Notes: generated by a model not told the origin, from the letters alone. A stretch of 7,542 nucleotides of DNA from Candidatus Eiseniibacteriota bacterium (GCA_014729455.1 WJJW01000376.1:1-7542); one strand, 5' to 3'. Positions 1-6,921 are shown, counted from the stretch's first letter. Program-made: numbers and translations.

Positions 1-3000
1 CGCCGGTGCCGGTCGAGTCGGACCCGAACCGGAACCGGATCCGGATCGCTCCGCCGGAGCCGAGGTCGAAGGCGGCCCGCTCTCCGGAGATCGCTCCCGA
101 GAAGCAGGGCGTGCCGCCGGCGAAGGGTCCCCCGGCTCCACGATCGGCGATCGTGTGCGTGTAGCCGTCTTCCGGGACGAGGATCTCGTACGGTCCCCCA
201 TCGCGCGAGATCTCGACGACCCCGCCGTCGAAGGCGAGAGATTCCTGCCCGGGATCGGTTTCCGCTTCGATCCGGTGGTAGAAGGTGAGCCGCGCGCCGG
301 GACCGACCGTCAGGGAGGGCGGCTCGAGCCGCGCGTCGAGGAGGCCCGCGTATCCGCTGTCGGGCGTCGCCGCCCCGCACTTCCAGCTCCGGAGGCCACC
401 GGGGGTCGCGTTCGCCTCCTCGGAGATGTGCCACTGATCGGCGAAGCCGTCCGCCGGGGCGTGGGTGACGCCCGGGCTGCCGTGCTCCACGCTCTCGAAA
501 TAGCCGCCGATCGGCAGATCGGTCCCGATCGAAGCCACCGTCCCGGTCTCCGTCTCGACCGTGAGGAGGAACGCGGCCGTCCCCTCGGACACGCCGGCCT
601 CGACCTCGACCTCGAACGGCGCCGTCAGGAGCCGCGCCTCCCCGGCACGGAGCGTATCGGCGCCCGAAACCGGCTGCGTCACCTCGATCCGCGGGTCGAC
701 CGAGGAGAGGAGCGCGCTCAGGCCGATGGCGTCTCCGGATCCCGCGTTCTCGATCCGCATCGTCAGGCCCGCGCGCTCGCCGGCGTCGACGCGGCGATCC
801 GAGTCGCCGGCCGCGTCGTCGACGACGGTCTCGACGTAGACGATCCGGGGAGCGCGCACCGGCAGGGAAAGCGTGTCGGCCCACGAGAGACCGTCCGCCG
901 CGTCGATCAGCACGAGCAGCGCCAGCTCCGCCCCGTCGGGCAGGTCCGGATCGGGGATCACCACGAAGCTGTCCGAGCCCCAGACCGAGTCGGCCGGCGC
1001 GATGTCGCCGAAGGCGGCGGTCGAGTCGGGAAGCGCAACGCCGGCGTCGAGCGGGCGCAATCGCGCGGTGACCGCGCGCGCCGGGTCGGTGCCGTCGTTC
1101 CGGAGACGGAGAGCGACCTCCCGCGGCCGGCCCGCGTCGAGCGGCGCGCCGCCGGCGTCGTGTTCCGCCAGCGCCACCTCCGCGTCCGCCGCCGGAAGCA
1201 CCGGAACCGTTTCGACGATCGTCTCGAGGTTCGGACCGGTCAGGGTGAACACGAGATCGGCTCCCGCCGGAGGAAGCGGATCGATCCCGATCACGGCGAC
1301 GCCGTCCGGTCCGGCGAGGGCGGATCCGTAGAGGACCCCGGCGTCGTACAGGGCGACCCGCGCGCCGGCGACCCCGGCATCGACCGTGTAGGTCGACTGC
1401 CCGAAGGCGATCTCCCCCTCGTGGGCGAGCGCCACCGGCTGCGGCTCCCTCGTCCGCAGGAGGAGCGTGCAATCTCCGAAGAGGTGGTACTGCTCCATCA
1501 GCTTGGTCGCTTCGTAGCCGGGCCAGAGATCCATCGCCTTCATCAGGCCGTTGAAGCTCAGCCCGCCGAGGCTCAGGACGACCTCTTCGGTGAGCAGGCG
1601 GACGACCTCGGTCTGCAGGTCGCACGGAGGGACCCAGCTCGCGTTCGTGGAGGAGGCGTAGATCCCGATCGCGCCGCGCGGGGCCTCGGCGGTGCCGGAG
1701 CGGAGCCACGCCTCGGCGAAGCACTCGCTGTACGTGAAATCGCCGTTCAGGCAGGCGACGTCGCAGATGTAGGGATTGCGGAATCCGTTCGCGAGAGCGT
1801 GGACGTCCTGGACGCCGAAGCCGGTCGTCACCCAGCTCGTGACCCCGCCGTGGCCGATGTAGTTCAGGAGCCCGCGCCCCTCGTTGATCGCCGCGGTGAC
1901 CATCGCCTTCGTCGCGTCCGGCGCGTAGATCTGGTCGACCTCGGCGTAGGTCGCTCCGAGAAGGACGTCCCGCAGCAGGTCCGCCCGCTGCCAGTCGTAC
2001 GCGCCGCCGCCGTAGTCGCCGCTGGCGACGCCGGTCGCCATGCGGTACCAGGCCGCCTCGGTCCCCTCGTCCGGATCCCGCTCGTAGCGGATGAAGCGGG
2101 CGACCTGCGTCTCCACCTGCTGGACGTTCTGCGCGGAGATCCGCGAGATGAGCGCGTCGGGGTAGTGATCGCCGCCGGCCAGCTTCACGTACATCGGGTC
2201 GGACGGGGCGTTCTCGGCGGCTCCGCGGAGATAGGGCATCTGCGCGGCGTCGCCGACGAGGATCACGTAGGTGAGCCCCTCCGGCTCGTCGTACAGCGAC
2301 TGGATATACTGTTTTACCTGCGCCGCGCTCCCGCCGACCTCGGACAGACGAGCGAGGATCGTCGGGATCCCCTTCTGCAGCTCCCACTCGTAGAGCGGCA
2401 GCACGGCGTCGTGGAACTCGTCGGCGGTCAGGATCAGACAGCGGCCCGGCTCCGGGAGGATCTCGTAGCGCATCCCCTCGGTGTCCCAGTTCGCGAAGGT
2501 CCGCTCGTAGACCGGGAGGAACTCGGTGTCGATCCCGCGCGGCGGAGCCGCCCGCTCGATCCGGTTCGCGCCGGGTCCGCCGATTCTTCTCACTTCGACC
2601 GTCATGCGGCGGGCGATCGCCAGCATGCCGTCCACCGGGTTGTAGCGGATCGGCCGCACCTCGAGGACCAGACCCCGGAAATCGCGGAGCACGAACGGCT
2701 CGTGGAGGACGACGCTCTCCTCCGGGTAGAACCGGTCGCGCGCGTAGGCGGTCCCGAACTCGTAGGGAATCCGGCGCGGATCCCGATCGCGGCTGAGATG
2801 CCCCTTGGAAGGAGGGACGAGATCGGCGGGCACGAGGTCGACGTCCATCTCGAGGACGTGGACCTCGTACTCGGCCGCATCGTCGATCAGGAGGGCGCGC
2901 CGCAGGACGGGGAGCTGCGGGGCTCCCTTCTCCATCGTCGTCGCCGCGCCGGGGAGAACGGGGCGGACCGCGGCCCGGCCATCGACGTCGGCGGGGAGGA

Positions 3001-3169
3001 GATCGAGGTCGCCCAGATCCAGATCGAGGATCATCCGACCGGGGTCGCCCTCGGCGACCGCGAGCCGGGACGGGGCCCGCTCGGCCGATGCCGGCCGCGA
3101 CGCCGAGACGACACAGAGTACGGCCAGAAAAGCGATTCCCAGGCGTAACCGACTGTAGCAAAGGCTCAT
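1..3169 (-). CDS. Secreted gingipain-like cysteine peptidase (family C25), partial at left edge
   Basis: This is a secreted endopeptidase of clan CD, related to the gingipains. I read 1056 in-frame codons without a stop; the C-terminus lies beyond the left edge. Residues 1-29 form a signal peptide with a hydrophobic core and an ASA cleavage site before E30. Residues 30 to about 235 resemble the C25 propeptide, including the KGAPQLPVLR stretch. The catalytic domain spans about 235-573. It carries LLNYIGHGG with catalytic His440 and ICDVACLNGDF with nucleophile Cys473; their 33-residue spacing equals that of mature RgpB (His211, Cys244). An Ig-like domain follows (about 575-660), then two beta-sandwich regions resembling CARDB-type modules (about 660-770 and 775-885). 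From about 889 there is a domain with a WHISEEANATPGG then SWKCG pattern, like carbohydrate-binding or choice-of-anchor modules. The start is fixed by GGAGG five to nine bases upstream and by the signal peptide. A C-terminal sorting domain is expected beyond the edge. Substrate specificity (Arg, Lys or other) cannot be read from the sequence. Confidence 0.93.
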   Translation of the reverse strand, partial: MSLCYSRLRLGIAFLAVLCVVSASRPASAERAPSRLAVAEGDPGRMILDLDLGDLDLLPADVDGRAAVRPVLPGAATTMEKGAPQLPVLRRALLIDDAAEYEVHVLEMDVDLVPADLVPPSKGHLSRDRDPRRIPYEFGTAYARDRFYPEESVVLHEPFVLRDFRGLVLEVRPIRYNPVDGMLAIARRMTVEVRRIGGPGANRIERAAPPRGIDTEFLPVYERTFANWDTEGMRYEILPEPGRCLILTADEFHDAVLPLYEWELQKGIPTILARLSEVGGSAAQVKQYIQSLYDEPEGLTYVILVGDAAQMPYLRGAAENAPSDPMYVKLAGGDHYPDALISRISAQNVQQVETQVARFIRYERDPDEGTEAAWYRMATGVASGDYGGGAYDWQRADLLRDVLLGATYAEVDQIYAPDATKAMVTAAINEGRGLLNYIGHGGVTSWVTTGFGVQDVHALANGFRNPYICDVACLNGDFTYSECFAEAWLRSGTAEAPRGAIGIYASSTNASWVPPCDLQTEVVRLLTEEVVLSLGGLSFNGLMKAMDLWPGYEATKLMEQYHLFGDCTLLLRTREPQPVALAHEGEIAFGQSTYTVDAGVAGARVALYDAGVLYGSALAGPDGVAVIGIDPLPPAGADLVFTLTGPNLETIVETVPVLPAADAEVALAEHDAGGAPLDAGRPREVALRLRNDGTDPARAVTARLRPLDAGVALPDSTAAFGDIAPADSVWGSDSFVVIPDPDLPDGAELALLVLIDAADGLSWADTLSLPVRAPRIVYVETVVDDAAGDSDRRVDAGERAGLTMRIENAGSGDAIGLSALLSSVDPRIEVTQPVSGADTLRAGEARLLTAPFEVEVEAGVSEGTAAFLLTVETETGTVASIGTDLPIGGYFESVEHGSPGVTHAPADGFADQWHISEEANATPGGLRSWKCGAATPDSGYAGLLDARLEPPSLTVGPGARLTFYHRIEAETDPGQESLAFDGGVVEISRDGGPYEILVPEDGYTHTIADRGAGGPFAGGTPCFSGAISGERAAFDLGSGGAIRIRFRFGSDSTGTG

Positions 3170-3172
3170 ACA

Positions 3173-3179
3173 CTCCTCC
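3173..3179 (-). promoter_or_regulatory. Ribosome binding site of the C25 peptidase gene
   Basis: The minus strand reads GGAGGAG followed by TGT and the ATG at 3169. This is a near-perfect Shine-Dalgarno sequence, and it sits exactly upstream of the signal peptide, so it supports this start. Confidence 0.85.
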
Positions 3180-3213
3180 GTCGAGGTCCGCTGCGGGGCG
3201 ATCGCCGGATCCA

Positions 3214-3232
3214 CGATCGGACCGGTCGATCG
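3214..3232. repeat. Dyad CGATCG-N7-CGATCG in the C25 leader
   Basis: Two copies of the self-complementary hexamer CGATCG (3214-3219 and 3227-3232) flank a GACCGGT spacer. The arrangement is both a direct and an inverted repeat, and it contains a GACCGGTC palindrome at its core. It lies just downstream of the predicted start of C25 transcription, so it could be an operator or an mRNA hairpin. GATCG motifs are common in this GC-rich DNA, so chance is a real alternative. Confidence 0.3.
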
Positions 3233-3242
3233 GTGTGCAAGA

Positions 3243-3272
3243 ATTGTAATCGGCTTCGACGAATATCGGCAA
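3243..3272 (-). promoter_or_regulatory. Likely sigma70-type promoter of the C25 peptidase gene
   Basis: On the minus strand there is a -35 element TTGCCG (3272-3267), an 18-base spacer, and a -10 element TACAAT (3248-3243). The -10 matches the TATAAT consensus at five of six positions and the -35 matches TTGACA at four of six. The predicted transcription start near 3236 would give a leader of about 67 bases. The surrounding DNA is clearly more AT-rich than the coding regions. Seen in sequence; activity is inferred. Confidence 0.55.
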
Positions 3273-3273
3273 G

Positions 3274-3301
3274 TTGCGATTTGCAATGGAGATAGGAGAA
3301 T
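3274..3301 (+). promoter_or_regulatory. Possible promoter of the M14 carboxypeptidase gene
   Basis: TTGCGA (3274-3279) and GAGAAT (3296-3301) are separated by 16 bases; each matches four of six positions of the sigma70 consensus. Transcription would begin near 3308, about 80 bases before the ATG at 3387. A second weak -10-like sequence, TAGACT, lies at 3338-3343 without a good -35. The two divergent genes would have promoters almost back to back, with the -35 elements next to each other around 3267-3279. Confidence 0.3.
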
Positions 3302-3373
3302 CGGCTTTGCTTCTGGGTCTCTGATCTCCCGCTCTGGTAGACTTATGGGGTCGATCAACCAACTTCGCTGCTT

Positions 3374-3378
3374 GGAGG
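3374..3378 (+). promoter_or_regulatory. Ribosome binding site that decides the M14 gene start
   Basis: GGAGG ends eight bases before the ATG at 3387. The in-frame ATG 42 bases upstream (3345) has no Shine-Dalgarno sequence and would add 14 residues, including charged ones, ahead of the signal peptide. The 3387 start is therefore preferred. Confidence 0.85.
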
Positions 3379-3386
3379 CGCTCCCG

Positions 3387-6020
3387 ATGTCGCTTCGCAT
3401 CCCCGTGCTGGTCCCGACTCTCGCCGTTCTCGGGTTCTTCCTGCTTTCGGGCGTCGCGGACGCCGCCGACTTCTCCGGGCTCCCGCTCTGGGAACCCGGA
3501 GATCCGGATCCGACCTACCCGTTCTCCGACCGGAAGCCGGCGGTGGCGTGGTTCCCCGCGGAGACGAACCCCTCGTTCCTGGAGGAGACCGGCTTCGACG
3601 TGGAGGCGGTCGAGCCGGCGGAAGGGGGATGGCGGGTCCGGGTCAACGTCGACGAAGAGGAACGGGCCGCGCTGGTCGCGCGCGGGGGAGCCGTCCGGAT
3701 CCTGCGGAACCTGGCGCTGGAGGCGCGCCGGAGCGGTCTCGAGGGGAGGCGCGACTGGACGGACTGGCCCACGTTCCCCGAGTACGAGGCGGAGCTGGCA
3801 TCCCTGGCCGCGAGCTACCCGAACCTCTGCCGCGTCGTCTCGATCGGCCAGTCGGTCCAGGGCCGGGATCTCTGGTGCCTGAAGATCACCGACAATCCCG
3901 ACCTCGAGGAGAACGAGCCGGAGTTCCGCTTCACCTCCTCGATCCACGGCGACGAGGTGACGGGGATGGATCTCTGCATGCGTCTCGCGCGGCTCCTGCT
4001 CGAGAGCTACGGGACCGATCCGACGCTGACCGAGTACGTCGACGAGATCGAGCTCTGGATGATGCCCCTGCACAACCCGGACGGCTACGTCGCCGTCAGT
4101 CGCTACAACGCCCACGGCGTCGACCTGAACCGGGACTATCCCGACCCGGTCGACGACCCGATCGACGATCCGGCCGGCCGCGAGCCGGAGACGCAGGCGA
4201 TGATGCTCTTCGGGACCGCGAACCGCTTCTGCCTCTCGGTGAACTACCACGGCGGCGCGCTGGTCGTGAACTACCCGTGGGACAGCATGGAGGAGTACAC
4301 GCCCGACCACGAGATGGTCCATGAATACGCTCTCGGATACTCGTACCGGAATCCGCCGATGTGGAACTCGCCCTACTTCCCGAACGGCGTGACGATCGGC
4401 TGGGAGTGGTACGTCGTGCACGGCGGCTTGCAGGACTGGTGCTACCACTGGCGGAGCGATCTCGACTACACGATCGAGGTCTCCGACACGAAGTGGCCCG
4501 CCTACTGGCGGATGGACTCCTTCTGGGACGACAACCGCGAGGCGATGCTCTGGCTGATGGAGCGCTCTCTGCGCGGCCTGCGCGGGCTGGTGACCGACGC
4601 GGAAACCGGAGATCCGCTCGACGCGACCATCGACGTCGTCGAGATCGGCAAGACGATCCGCAACGATCCGGACGTCGGCGACTATCACCGGCTGCTGCTC
4701 CCGGGGACCTACACGATCACCTGCGAGGTCGACGGCTACGTGACCCGGACGATCCCGGGGATCGCCGTCGATGACGGCCCGGCCACGGTCCTCGACATCG
4801 CGATGGAGCCGCTGCCAGCCTACCTGGTGAGCGGGACCGTGACCGATCAGACGAGTGGGGATCCTCTCGCGGCGACGGTCGCCGCGTACTTCCACGACGG
4901 GGGCGCCCTGGCCGGAACGGCCGACTGCGATCCCGGCACCGGCGACTACCAGCTTTCGCTGCGGGCGGGAACCTACGACCTGATTGCCTCGGCCGAGGGG
5001 TACGTCCCCGAGAGCCGGCTCGTCGACGTCGACGGCGATCGCGTCGAGGATTTCGCGCTGCAGGCGGCGTCGGAGCAGATCCTCGTCGTGCGGGACGGGG
5101 CCGCGACGACGATCCCCGATGCGCTGGATCAGGCAGGGATCGCGCACGTCGTCGAGACCGCGCAGGCGACCGACCCGGCCCTCTGGAGCGGGTACCGGAT
5201 GCTCTGCTGGAGCGCGGGCGGGAACAGCGACCCGCTGGCGGACGCGACGCTGCGCGGGGAAATCGAGGCGTTCGTCGCTGCCGGGGGGCGGCTGCTGATC
5301 GAGGGCGGGCAGGTCGGATACGACGTGTTCCGCAACCCGGGCTATCCGTCGTTCGGCGCGAACGTCTTGCATTGTGCCGACTGGGACGTGAGCGACGCCG
5401 GGGATCTCGCGCTCCGCGAACCGGACCACGCGCTGGCGACGACGCCGAACCTCCTGCCCGCGGACCTGGCGATCGATTACCAGGGGGTCGCCGACAACGA
5501 CGCGGTCGAGCCGCTGCCGGAGGCGAACGTGGTCTACGGGACGACCGCGTTTCCGGACGACGCGGGGATCCTCGTCTATGACGACGACCCCGGCACGCCC
5601 GCCGACGGACAGATCGTCTACTTCGCCTTCCACTTCGACCGGCTGCCGGAGGGACCGGTCCGCGCCGAGCTAGTCGAAAACGCGGCGACCTATCTCACCG
5701 TGCCGGATCCCACCGCCGCGGACGACCTCGGTCCGCTCGTGAGCCCGTGGATCGGGCTGCCGCGGCCGAACCCGGCGTTCGACCGGGTCCGGTTCCGGGT
5801 CGACGCCTCGATCGCGCGGCCGACCGGCGCCGTCGTGGTCGATCCGACCGGCCGGATCGTCGCGCGGCTGGAGATCCCGGTGGACGGCGAGGGACCGTTC
5901 GAGATCGTCTGGGACGGCCGGACGGCGAGCGGGCGTCGGGCGCCGGCGGGGGTCTATTTCCTCCGCGTCCGGGGTGCGGACCGGGTGATGGCCCGCCAGG
6001 TCCTGTGGGTGGGGGATTAG
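3387..6020 (+). CDS. Secreted zinc carboxypeptidase (family M14) with GATase-like and FlgD-like domains
   Basis: This 877-residue protein is predicted to be an exported metallocarboxypeptidase that removes C-terminal residues from peptides. The signal peptide ends at ADA (24-26). Residues 27 to about 125 form a short propeptide-like region. The M14 domain (about 127-395) has the zinc ligands His187 and Glu190 in IHGDE and His288 in NYHGG. It also has the substrate-binding Asn248-Arg249 pair in GVDLNRDYP, and the catalytic Glu364 in YTIEVSDTKWP. All expected catalytic residues are present. Two tandem carboxypeptidase-regulatory-like beta domains follow (about 397-478 and 479-562). Next is a GATase-like domain (about 563-778), in which the GxCxG nucleophile elbow is replaced by GGQVG at 640-644, so it is probably not an amidotransferase. 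Residues about 792-877 form a FlgD-like domain (PRPNPAF, then WDGR and AGVYFLRV), which often marks secreted proteins of FCB-type bacteria and resembles type IX sorting domains. The gene is divergent from the C25 peptidase gene. Exact substrate specificity is unknown. Confidence 0.93.
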   Translation: MSLRIPVLVPTLAVLGFFLLSGVADAADFSGLPLWEPGDPDPTYPFSDRKPAVAWFPAETNPSFLEETGFDVEAVEPAEGGWRVRVNVDEEERAALVARGGAVRILRNLALEARRSGLEGRRDWTDWPTFPEYEAELASLAASYPNLCRVVSIGQSVQGRDLWCLKITDNPDLEENEPEFRFTSSIHGDEVTGMDLCMRLARLLLESYGTDPTLTEYVDEIELWMMPLHNPDGYVAVSRYNAHGVDLNRDYPDPVDDPIDDPAGREPETQAMMLFGTANRFCLSVNYHGGALVVNYPWDSMEEYTPDHEMVHEYALGYSYRNPPMWNSPYFPNGVTIGWEWYVVHGGLQDWCYHWRSDLDYTIEVSDTKWPAYWRMDSFWDDNREAMLWLMERSLRGLRGLVTDAETGDPLDATIDVVEIGKTIRNDPDVGDYHRLLLPGTYTITCEVDGYVTRTIPGIAVDDGPATVLDIAMEPLPAYLVSGTVTDQTSGDPLAATVAAYFHDGGALAGTADCDPGTGDYQLSLRAGTYDLIASAEGYVPESRLVDVDGDRVEDFALQAASEQILVVRDGAATTIPDALDQAGIAHVVETAQATDPALWSGYRMLCWSAGGNSDPLADATLRGEIEAFVAAGGRLLIEGGQVGYDVFRNPGYPSFGANVLHCADWDVSDAGDLALREPDHALATTPNLLPADLAIDYQGVADNDAVEPLPEANVVYGTTAFPDDAGILVYDDDPGTPADGQIVYFAFHFDRLPEGPVRAELVENAATYLTVPDPTAADDLGPLVSPWIGLPRPNPAFDRVRFRVDASIARPTGAVVVDPTGRIVARLEIPVDGEGPFEIVWDGRTASGRRAPAGVYFLRVRGADRVMARQVLWVGD

Positions 6021-6073
6021 GGCAGCTTCCGCCATTCTGTTGCAATTGCGTCATACCTGAATGCCGGACCTCC

Positions 6074-6103
6074 TTGAGGACCTGGCAGGATCTCTGCTAA
6101 TCT
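6074..6103 (+). promoter_or_regulatory. Likely promoter of the Cys-rich secreted protein gene (extended -10)
   Basis: TTGAGG (6074-6079), an 18-base spacer and TAATCT (6098-6103) preceded by TG at 6095-6096 form a -35 with an extended -10. Transcription would start near 6110, leaving a leader of about 84 bases. A direct repeat of GGACCT (6066-6071 and 6078-6083) overlaps the -35. The leader contains the perfect ten-base palindrome TGTGTACACA (6156-6165). No intrinsic terminator is visible between the M14 stop at 6020 and this point, so some read-through is possible. Confidence 0.4.
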
Positions 6104-6183
6104 CCTTGCACTGTGGACGAGAGACTTCGGACGGCTCGTCTCGCCCGCAGGCGCATGTGTACACAGCGATTGTTCCTCACAAC

Positions 6184-6188
6184 GGAGG
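6184..6188 (+). promoter_or_regulatory. Ribosome binding site that decides the start of the Cys-rich protein gene
   Basis: GGAGG lies five bases before the ATG at 6194. The same frame is open back to an ATG at 6113, but that start has no Shine-Dalgarno sequence and would put 27 Arg-rich residues in front of an obvious signal peptide. Confidence 0.85.
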
Positions 6189-6193
6189 TGTTC

Positions 6194-6781
6194 ATGAAGC
6201 TTCTCGCTACGGTTTGCTTCCTGGTTCTCGCGGTGAGTCCCGGTGTTGCGCAGGACGTCACTGAAGGACCGGCCGGGGAACCGATCCAGCTTCCGGATCG
6301 GCAGGACGTTTGTCAGTACGGATTTCAGGACGACCAAATCGGCTCCGGCTACACCCTGAACAACAATCAGCAGCTCGGAATCCAGTGCCCGGCGGCCGGC
6401 TGCATCTCCGGAGTCGGCTTCTATTGCGAATTCATCGTCACCCAGGGAGACCTCGACGTCGTCATCTACGATGATGGGACCGAGGTTTTCCGGTACACCA
6501 TCCCCAGCGGAACCTTGGTCGAAGGTGTCAATGACATCATGTTCGGTCAAGACGTTGCGGTCGGCGGAGACGCCTGCATCATGCTCTGCCCGGTCGACAG
6601 CTTCTACGCCGTAACAGGAGAGGACTTCACCAACGGTCCGTTCGGCAATACCTACTTCTCCAACGACTGCATGTGCTCCAATCCATTCACTAGCGTCAAC
6701 CTCACGATCTGGGCCCACCTCTGCGGCGCGGTCCCGGTCAGTGAGACGAGCTGGGGCACGGTCCGGATGATGTACCAGTAG
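6194..6781 (+). CDS. Small secreted cysteine-rich protein of unknown function
   Basis: I do not recognise a family for this 195-residue protein. Residues 1-19 are a signal peptide (MK, hydrophobic core, GVA cleavage site before Q20). The mature part has nine cysteines (40, 65, 70, 78, 128, 132, 159, 161, 177), an odd number, including CxxxC (128-132) and CxC (159-161). It contains no lysine and only three arginines (36, 100, 191) against many Asp and Glu, so it should be strongly acidic. Alternating hydrophobic strands with Gly, Asn and Asp turns, such as GDLDVVIYDDGTEVFRYTI, suggest a beta-sandwich stabilised by disulfides outside the cytoplasm. The last residues, ETSWGTVRMMYQ, form an SWG-type tail. 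From memory, similar SWG...LYR endings occur on secreted proteins of Eisenbacteria-like genomes; I cannot verify this here. Third codon positions carry visibly more A and T than the neighbouring genes. It has its own likely promoter and is followed by a strong terminator, so it is probably a single-gene unit. Confidence 0.82.
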   Translation: MKLLATVCFLVLAVSPGVAQDVTEGPAGEPIQLPDRQDVCQYGFQDDQIGSGYTLNNNQQLGIQCPAAGCISGVGFYCEFIVTQGDLDVVIYDDGTEVFRYTIPSGTLVEGVNDIMFGQDVAVGGDACIMLCPVDSFYAVTGEDFTNGPFGNTYFSNDCMCSNPFTSVNLTIWAHLCGAVPVSETSWGTVRMMYQ

Positions 6782-6808
6782 ACCTGATTTCGACATCGGG
6801 TCGATTTG

Positions 6809-6847
6809 CCGCCCCTGGTCGCTCGCCGGAGACCAGGGGCGGTTTCT
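6809..6847 (+). terminator. Intrinsic terminator after the Cys-rich protein gene
   Basis: CCGCCCCTGGTC (6809-6820) pairs perfectly over 12 bases with GACCAGGGGCGG (6831-6842) around a ten-base loop. The run TTTCT follows. The stem begins 27 bases after the stop codon. The T tract is short, but the stem is very GC-rich. It separates the secreted-protein genes from the Hpt gene. Confidence 0.8.
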
Positions 6848-6910
6848 CAGCCCCCCGCTCAAGCCTCCTCCCCCGGAAACCGATACGCCTGGGAGAGACC
6901 TATTTTCTCC

Positions 6911-6917
6911 AAGGAGG
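6911..6917 (+). promoter_or_regulatory. Ribosome binding site of the Hpt gene
   Basis: AAGGAGG is a full-length Shine-Dalgarno match, four bases before the ATG at 6922. An out-of-frame ATG at 6918 directly abuts it and is too close to be used. Confidence 0.75.
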
Positions 6918-6921
6918 ATGC

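Noticed and set aside
1..60. Repetitive-looking GAACCGGAACCGGATCCGGAT stretch
   Set aside because: It encodes alternating Ile-Arg-Ile-Arg-Phe-Arg-Phe of a beta strand in the C25 protein, so the repeat is explained by coding.
155..3148. Open frame of 997 codons on the plus strand
   Set aside because: It is antisense to the C25 gene, is Arg- and Asp-rich without domains, and has no ribosome binding site. The opposite strand carries conserved catalytic motifs, a signal peptide and a Shine-Dalgarno sequence.
3345..3386. Upstream ATG as the start of the M14 gene
   Set aside because: There is no Shine-Dalgarno sequence before it, and it would put 14 extra residues in front of a well-formed signal peptide; GGAGG precedes the ATG at 3387 at good spacing.
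3548..4774. Two long plus-strand frames (258 and 137 codons) inside the M14 gene
   Set aside because: They are in another frame than the M14 enzyme and give Arg/Gly/Pro-rich translations typical of GC-rich shadows.
6017..6862. Open frame of 281 codons on the minus strand
   Set aside because: It runs across the Cys-rich gene, its promoter region and the terminator stem, and has no recognisable domain. The plus-strand gene has a signal peptide and a good ribosome binding site.
6892..6910. GGAGA...TCTCC inverted repeat just before the Hpt ribosome binding site
   Set aside because: Five pairs with a nine-base loop is expected by chance in this purine-rich stretch, and nothing else supports a riboswitch or attenuator.
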